Shown: piece by piece, positions 60,405 through 64,000 of the stretch
How the letters are laid out: each line of letters opens with the position of its first letter
Numbering within the stretch: the stretch's first letter is position 1
Assembly: GCF_900176515.1 (NCBI RefSeq)
Contig: NZ_FWXV01000002.1
Span: 1,736,001-1,800,000 of the forward strand
Reading direction: 5' to 3'
Length of the DNA: 64,000 nt
Source: Kibdelosporangium aridum
GTDB taxonomy: Bacteria > Actinomycetota > Actinomycetes > Mycobacteriales > Pseudonocardiaceae
The notes under the pieces: model-generated
What the model was told of the DNA's origin: nothing
What the model saw: the letters and a program-made list of their open reading frames with translations, nothing else
Databases searched by the model: none
Translations under genes and position numbers: made by a program

Positions 60405-62179
60405 GTCAGGCCCGTTCCGAACGGGAACAGAATCTGTGCCGGGTCGGCGGTCGGCACGTTGACCGGCAGCTTGCCCCGCGGGGAGATCTTGCCGAGGATC
60501 ACCTTGGCCAGCGATGCCATCGAGACGTCACGCCATGCGTACGTGGTGATCCACGTTGGCGCGTCGACGAAGCCAGGGTCATAGGGCACCTGCGCGGCGA
60601 CTGCGATCACGGGTTTGCCGGTCTGCAGCAGCCGTGTGAGCAGGGTGCGTTGCGGCGCTGACGTCCGCAGGCCGTTGGTCAGTACGACCACGACGTCCGA
60701 ACCGTTCGCCGCCGCGACTGCCTGGTCGATGAGTGCGGTCGTCGGTGAGGCGCCGGTGGACAGTGCCGTGGCACCGAGCTCTTTCGCCAGGGCCGCAACC
60801 GGTTCAGCAGGTTTGCCTGGGAAGGCAGGGTTGTTCCAGCCGGTGACGAGGACCTTACCGGGGTTGGGCATCGGCAGCAGCTTGGCGTCGTTGCGCAGCA
60901 CCGTGACCGTGCGGTCACTGATCCGCTGGATCTCCGCGAGGCTCTGCTTGGTGCCCACCTCACGCGGCAACGCGCGCTCGTCGGCGAACGGCTTGAGGAA
61001 GACGCCTCGCTTCCACTTCTGCTTGAGGATCCGCAGCACACTCTGGTTGATGCGCTCCTCGCTGATCCGGCCGCTGCGCACGGCGTCAAGCACACCCTTG
61101 ATCGTGGTGTCCAGGCTCGGCGGCATCAGCATCTGGTCGACGCCCGCTTCCAGCGCCAGCACCGGGATCTCGGCGTCCGGGTGCTTCTTGCGCACACCTT
61201 CCATCGCCAGCGAGTCAGTGACGATGACACCGTCGTACTTCAGTTCGTTGCGCAGGATGTCGGTCATGAACCGCTTGGACAGCGTGGCTGGTTCACCGGA
61301 TGGGTCGATGTTCGGGACTGCGATGTGCGCGGTCATGATCGAGTCGATGCCCGCCGCGATCGCTGCCTTGAACGGCGGCAAGTCCGTCTTGCGCCACTGG
61401 TCCTCGGTGCGGTTGATGGTCGGCAGACCGTAGTGGCTGTCGTCGGCCGCGTCACCGTGCCCCGGGAAGTGCTTGGCAGCGGCGGAAACGGTGTCACCTG
61501 GCCAACCGGCCCGCTGGTAGCCGGCGATCTGACCGGACACCATCTGACCGGCCAGCGTCGGGTCGGAGGAGAACGACCGCGCCGCGATCACAGGGTTGAT
61601 CGGGTTGGAGTTGACGTCCGCAACCGGCGCGAAGTTCTGGTTGATACCCATCGCGCGCAGCTCATGCCCGCTGATGGCGGCCAACCGCTTGGCGTCCTCC
61701 GGGTTGCGCCCGGCACCCACGGCCATTGCACTCGGGTACTCGCTCGCGGGCGCGACGACCCTGGTGACGTTGCCACCTTCCTGGTCGATCGAGATCAACA
61801 ACGGGATGTGCGCGCCGGAGGTCAAAGCCGCGCGCTGCAAGCCATTGGAGAACCGGGTGAGCTGCACGGGATCGTCGATGTTGTCCGTGCCCGCGTGGTT
61901 GAAGTAGATGACGCCGCCGACCTGGTAGCGCTGCACGACCTGGGCAGGCGTGTCGACGCCATAACGCTTCTTGTTCTCCGGGTGTGCTTCGTCGGCGGAC
62001 TTACCCCACACCGTCGCGACGAACAGCTGCCCGACCCGTTGTTCCAAGGTCAAGTGCCGCAAGGCGGCGTTGGCCCAGCTCGTCATCGCGTCAGCTTCGG
62101 GCGCGGCGGAAGCGGGCGTGGTAACGGTGGCCAAGGCTGTGACCGCGGCCAGCGTTGGGGGGATCCAGCGACGTGACAC
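60398..62179 (-). CDS. nagZ: Secreted GH3 beta-N-acetylglucosaminidase NagZ
   Basis: The 593-residue exported enzyme has a signal peptide and a GH3 barrel: LLISIDQEGGNVTRV and the NagZ motif KHFPGHGDAADDSHYGLP with the catalytic Asp-His dyad. VIVTDSLAMEGV places the nucleophile Asp. A C-terminal alpha/beta domain (about 400-590) is present, as in Bacillus NagZ. It releases GlcNAc from muropeptides before NamZ acts. It is the first gene of the salvage operon. Confidence 0.93.
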   Translation of the reverse strand: MSRRWIPPTLAAVTALATVTTPASAAPEADAMTSWANAALRHLTLEQRVGQLFVATVWGKSADEAHPENKKRYGVDTPAQVVQRYQVGGVIYFNHAGTDNIDDPVQLTRFSNGLQRAALTSGAHIPLLISIDQEGGNVTRVVAPASEYPSAMAVGAGRNPEDAKRLAAISGHELRAMGINQNFAPVADVNSNPINPVIAARSFSSDPTLAGQMVSGQIAGYQRAGWPGDTVSAAAKHFPGHGDAADDSHYGLPTINRTEDQWRKTDLPPFKAAIAAGIDSIMTAHIAVPNIDPSGEPATLSKRFMTDILRNELKYDGVIVTDSLAMEGVRKKHPDAEIPVLALEAGVDQMLMPPSLDTTIKGVLDAVRSGRISEERINQSVLRILKQKWKRGVFLKPFADERALPREVGTKQSLAEIQRISDRTVTVLRNDAKLLPMPNPGKVLVTGWNNPAFPGKPAEPVAALAKELGATALSTGASPTTALIDQAVAAANGSDVVVVLTNGLRTSAPQRTLLTRLLQTGKPVIAVAAQVPYDPGFVDAPTWITTYAWRDVSMASLAKVILGKISPRGKLPVNVPTADPAQILFPFGTGLTW

Positions 62180-62205
62180 CTCTGCCTCCCTGGAGGCGTA
62201 AGATT

Positions 62206-62234
62206 CTTACCGACTCGGAGCTTCAATCGGTAAG
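62206..62234. promoter_or_regulatory. Candidate operator upstream of nagZ
   Basis: CTTACCGA and TCGGTAAG form a perfect 8-bp inverted repeat with a 13-base spacer, starting 27 bases before the nagZ start. It is a good candidate site for the MurR-like regulator encoded 5 kb away. Confidence 0.6.
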
Positions 62235-62777
62235 TTACCCACGTCACTTGAGGGAAGCAAAGAGCCAAACGGCGGTGTTTGTTCACGTCACTGTTGCTTG
62301 ACGCCACGCTACCCGCCTGGCCAAAGCACGGATCATCCCCTGGATGCGGCTGCATATAAGAAGTGGCGGTGTCCGTATGCCGAAGCTTACGAACACCGCC
62401 GCCAAGCGCGAACGTCTCGGGTTACCAAGCGTGCAACTCACGTCGTACTCACTGGGCCTCGGCGCCCGGCGTCCCGGTACGCAGTCCCTTGACGACAAGC
62501 CTCCCGCGGCGTGCTGCGCGTGGGTGCCCGGAGTCCGCGCACGGAGTTCCATCGGGGTGGACCAAGCTTCTCTTCGATTGGTCCCGGGCCGATCAGAAGT
62601 CCGCACTAACTTTGTACCTAGTGAGGGCGGTCACTTCAAGGGCACGGACGGGTGCACCGGTACAGAGTCGGTAAGCGGTAGATCAACACGCCTCGTGGTC
62701 GAATGGCCCATAGCTAGCGGGCATGCGGCTGTCGCCGCTACCTCCGACCGGGCTATCGGCATCCCCCACATGGATGG
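62235..62777. other. Gene-free interval with a hairpin
   Basis: I see no credible gene in this 0.54-kb stretch. A stem of 13 pairs with one mismatch lies at 62365-62400: GGCGGTGTCCGTA against TACGAACACCGCC around a 10-base loop. It may be a terminator or a small structured RNA. A minus-strand frame across 62283-62606 shows no recognisable domain. Confidence 0.4.
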
Positions 62778-63581
62778 CTACTTACGCCTCCGCCGCCGCA
62801 TGCCGTACCAGGTGGCTCCAGCGGCCGCCGCAACGCCAAGACTCGCCGCGGTGATGGCCACCGCGGTCCCGGACGGCATCTGGATCCTCGAGCGCAGCGA
62901 AACGGGCTTGGAGAACGTCAACATGGGCCAACCGCGCTCGGTCGCGAGCTTCTTCAACGCGCGGTCCGGGTTGACGGTCGCCGGATGCCCCACCACTTCG
63001 AGCATGGGCACGTCGGTGATCGAATCGCTGTAGGCGTAGCAGGCGGGCAGGTCGTAGTTGCGTTCCGCGGCCAGCTGTTTCATCGCCACGGCTTTGTTCT
63101 CGCCGTAGCAGTAGAACTCGATCTCCCCGGTGTAGCGGCCGTCCTCGGCCACCATCTGGGTGCCCACGCTGTCGGTGGCTCCGATCATGCGGGCGATCGG
63201 GCGCACGATCTCCTCACCTGAGGCGGAAACCACGACCACGTCGTGACCCTGGTTCTTGTGGTCGACGATGAGTTCGGCGGCTTCGGCGTAGATCAACGGA
63301 TCCACGATGTCGTGCAGCGTCTCCTCGACGATGGACCGGACCTGCTCGATGTCCCAGCCTTCGCACAACGCGGTCAGGTGCGCCCGCATCCGGTCCACCT
63401 GGTCGGCGTCGGCGCCGGACTGCATGAAGACGAACTGGGCGTACGCGCTCTTGAGCACGGCGCGGCGGTTGATCAGGCCGCCCTGGAAGAACGGACGGCT
63501 GAAGGCCAGCGTGCTCGACTTGGCGATGACCGTCTTGTCCAGGTCGAAGAACGCGGCGACCCGCTTCGTCGCTTCGGTCAT
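62778..63581 (-). CDS. HAD-IB family phosphatase with C-terminal membrane helix (Rv3661-like)
   Basis: The ATG at 63581 gives 267 residues. The HAD nucleophile motif is AAFFDLDKTVIAKSSTLAFS, motif II is VVVVSASGEEIVRPIA, and motif III/IV is CYAYSDSITDVPMLEVVGHP. It resembles SerB but carries a C-terminal hydrophobic helix (TAVAITAASLGVAAAAGATW) and an Arg tail, so it is probably membrane-attached. The substrate is unknown. It is divergent from the 6C RNA, as Rv3661 lies beside B11/6C in mycobacteria. Confidence 0.9.
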   Translation of the reverse strand: MTEATKRVAAFFDLDKTVIAKSSTLAFSRPFFQGGLINRRAVLKSAYAQFVFMQSGADADQVDRMRAHLTALCEGWDIEQVRSIVEETLHDIVDPLIYAEAAELIVDHKNQGHDVVVVSASGEEIVRPIARMIGATDSVGTQMVAEDGRYTGEIEFYCYGENKAVAMKQLAAERNYDLPACYAYSDSITDVPMLEVVGHPATVNPDRALKKLATERGWPMLTFSKPVSLRSRIQMPSGTAVAITAASLGVAAAAGATWYGMRRRRRK

Positions 63582-63689
63582 AAGCCCAGCATATGCCCCG
63601 TCTGGCCGACCCCTGCATGGTCGGTGTGCATAAGACACACCAATAAAAACCTGTATCCATGACCACGAGCGCGCGGGAAGGGGATACAG

Positions 63690-63790
63690 TAAGAGCGTCC
63701 GGTCTTCGACACCGGGCCGGTTCAGTCCGACCCCCCGGGACTGAACCTATTGACGACCCCCGTCCCTCCCCCCTGGCGGGGGTCGTCCCA
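63690..63790 (+). ncRNA. 6C small RNA
   Basis: Two perfect hairpins stand in tandem. The first is GGTTCAGTCC with GGACTGAACC (63719-63747), loop GACCCCCCG. The second is GACGACCCCCG with CGGGGGTCGTC (63752-63787), loop TCCCTCCCCCCTGG. Each loop holds a run of six C, the definition of the actinobacterial 6C RNA. A promoter-like GATACAGT lies at about 63683-63690. In mycobacteria the homologue (B11) regulates replication and secretion genes through its C-rich loops. The exact 5' end is estimated. Confidence 0.9.
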
Positions 63791-63846
63791 TATCCACACC
63801 CGTTGCACAGCCGGAGAATCCGGCCACCGATCCGTGCGCGGGTAAA

Positions 63847-63864
63847 TTCTACGTCAGCGTAGAA
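63847..63864. promoter_or_regulatory. Inverted repeat, possible operator
   Basis: TTCTACG-TCAG-CGTAGAA is a perfect 7-bp inverted repeat downstream of the 6C RNA and shortly before the window edge. It may regulate a gene starting near or beyond the edge; a short plus-strand frame from 63887 is open to the end but not recognisable. Confidence 0.45.
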
Positions 63865-64000
63865 ATCTATCGCGCACCGGGACACGATGTCTCGACACCG
63901 TGTCGATTCCTGGTGCGTCCACTGTGGACCTGCGACGCCCGGGGTGGTCGCGCGGTCCCCTCAGGGTCCGAGTCGGCTGGGGCTCGGCGGCATGTGGACT

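Noticed and set aside
62283..62606. Minus-strand frame of 107 codons
   Set aside because: It is rich in Arg with no recognisable domain, has no clear ribosome binding site and overlaps a hairpin.
63887..64000. Plus-strand frame open to the window edge (starts MSRHRVDSWCVHCG)
   Set aside because: Only 38 codons are visible, with no ribosome binding site I trust; it could be real but cannot be supported from this window.
1..64000. CRISPR arrays and complete insertion sequences
   Set aside because: No regularly spaced direct repeats and no intact transposase gene with terminal inverted repeats were seen.

Overview
The window is high-GC actinobacterial DNA, most likely from a Pseudonocardiales relative of Amycolatopsis or Kibdelosporangium. 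This rests on a WhiB-family protein, a GlxR-type Crp, Excalibur lipoproteins, a 6C small RNA, frequent GTG/TTG starts and many 4-base start/stop overlaps. It has two parts.

Positions 1 to about 21,070 are an integrated accessory island. It continues beyond the left edge and ends on the right at a duplicated 3' half of a tRNA-Pro gene, followed at once by a perfect 13-bp terminator. The left 6 kb is a minus-strand gene train typical of actinomycete integrative and conjugative elements (AICEs): a DUF2637/SpdA-like membrane protein, an M23 peptidase, a lytic-transglycosylase-like protein, a GIY-YIG protein and a chain of very small coupled genes. A GntR-GNAT-small protein operon follows, preceded by two mirror-image operators. 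From 8.6 to 16.6 kb lie a partly duplicated gene, several broken genes and four small secreted cysteine-containing proteins. From 16.7 to 20.7 kb is a possible defence cassette: a HEPN-like TIGR02391 protein, the TcmP/three-Cys-motif (DUF5131) pair and a winged-helix regulator. A tRNA-His 3' fragment marks a second, related attachment module inside the island. An integrase remnant lies just outside the right end.

From about 21.7 kb onward is stable chromosome. From memory, its order matches the Mycobacterium tuberculosis Rv3682-Rv3661 block in reverse: bifunctional PBP, WhiB4-like, two ArsA-like ATPases, DUF4177, RidA, metallo-beta-lactamase fold, Crp, small membrane protein, Nth, TlpA-like, NUDIX, MarP-like protease, EphE-like hydrolase, Holin-X, Acs, HAD phosphatase and 6C RNA. 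Inserted between these anchors are genes not in that block: a DnaN paralogue, a PHP hydrolase, an MFS/nucleoside hydrolase operon, NhaA, and a GntR-controlled DUF2848/MHS transporter/nitrilase/OsmC cluster with matching palindromes. Two Excalibur lipoproteins, a penicillin-acylase-family protein and a MurNAc salvage locus (nagZ-namZ-serine hydrolase, then murR-murQ) complete the insertions.

Functionally the chromosomal part is rich in cell-wall synthesis and recycling, redox/acid stress and central regulation. The island carries conjugation functions, probable defence genes and secreted cargo. Function calls come from motif recognition without database searches. Start codons were moved where a ribosome binding site or gene overlap favoured another start.
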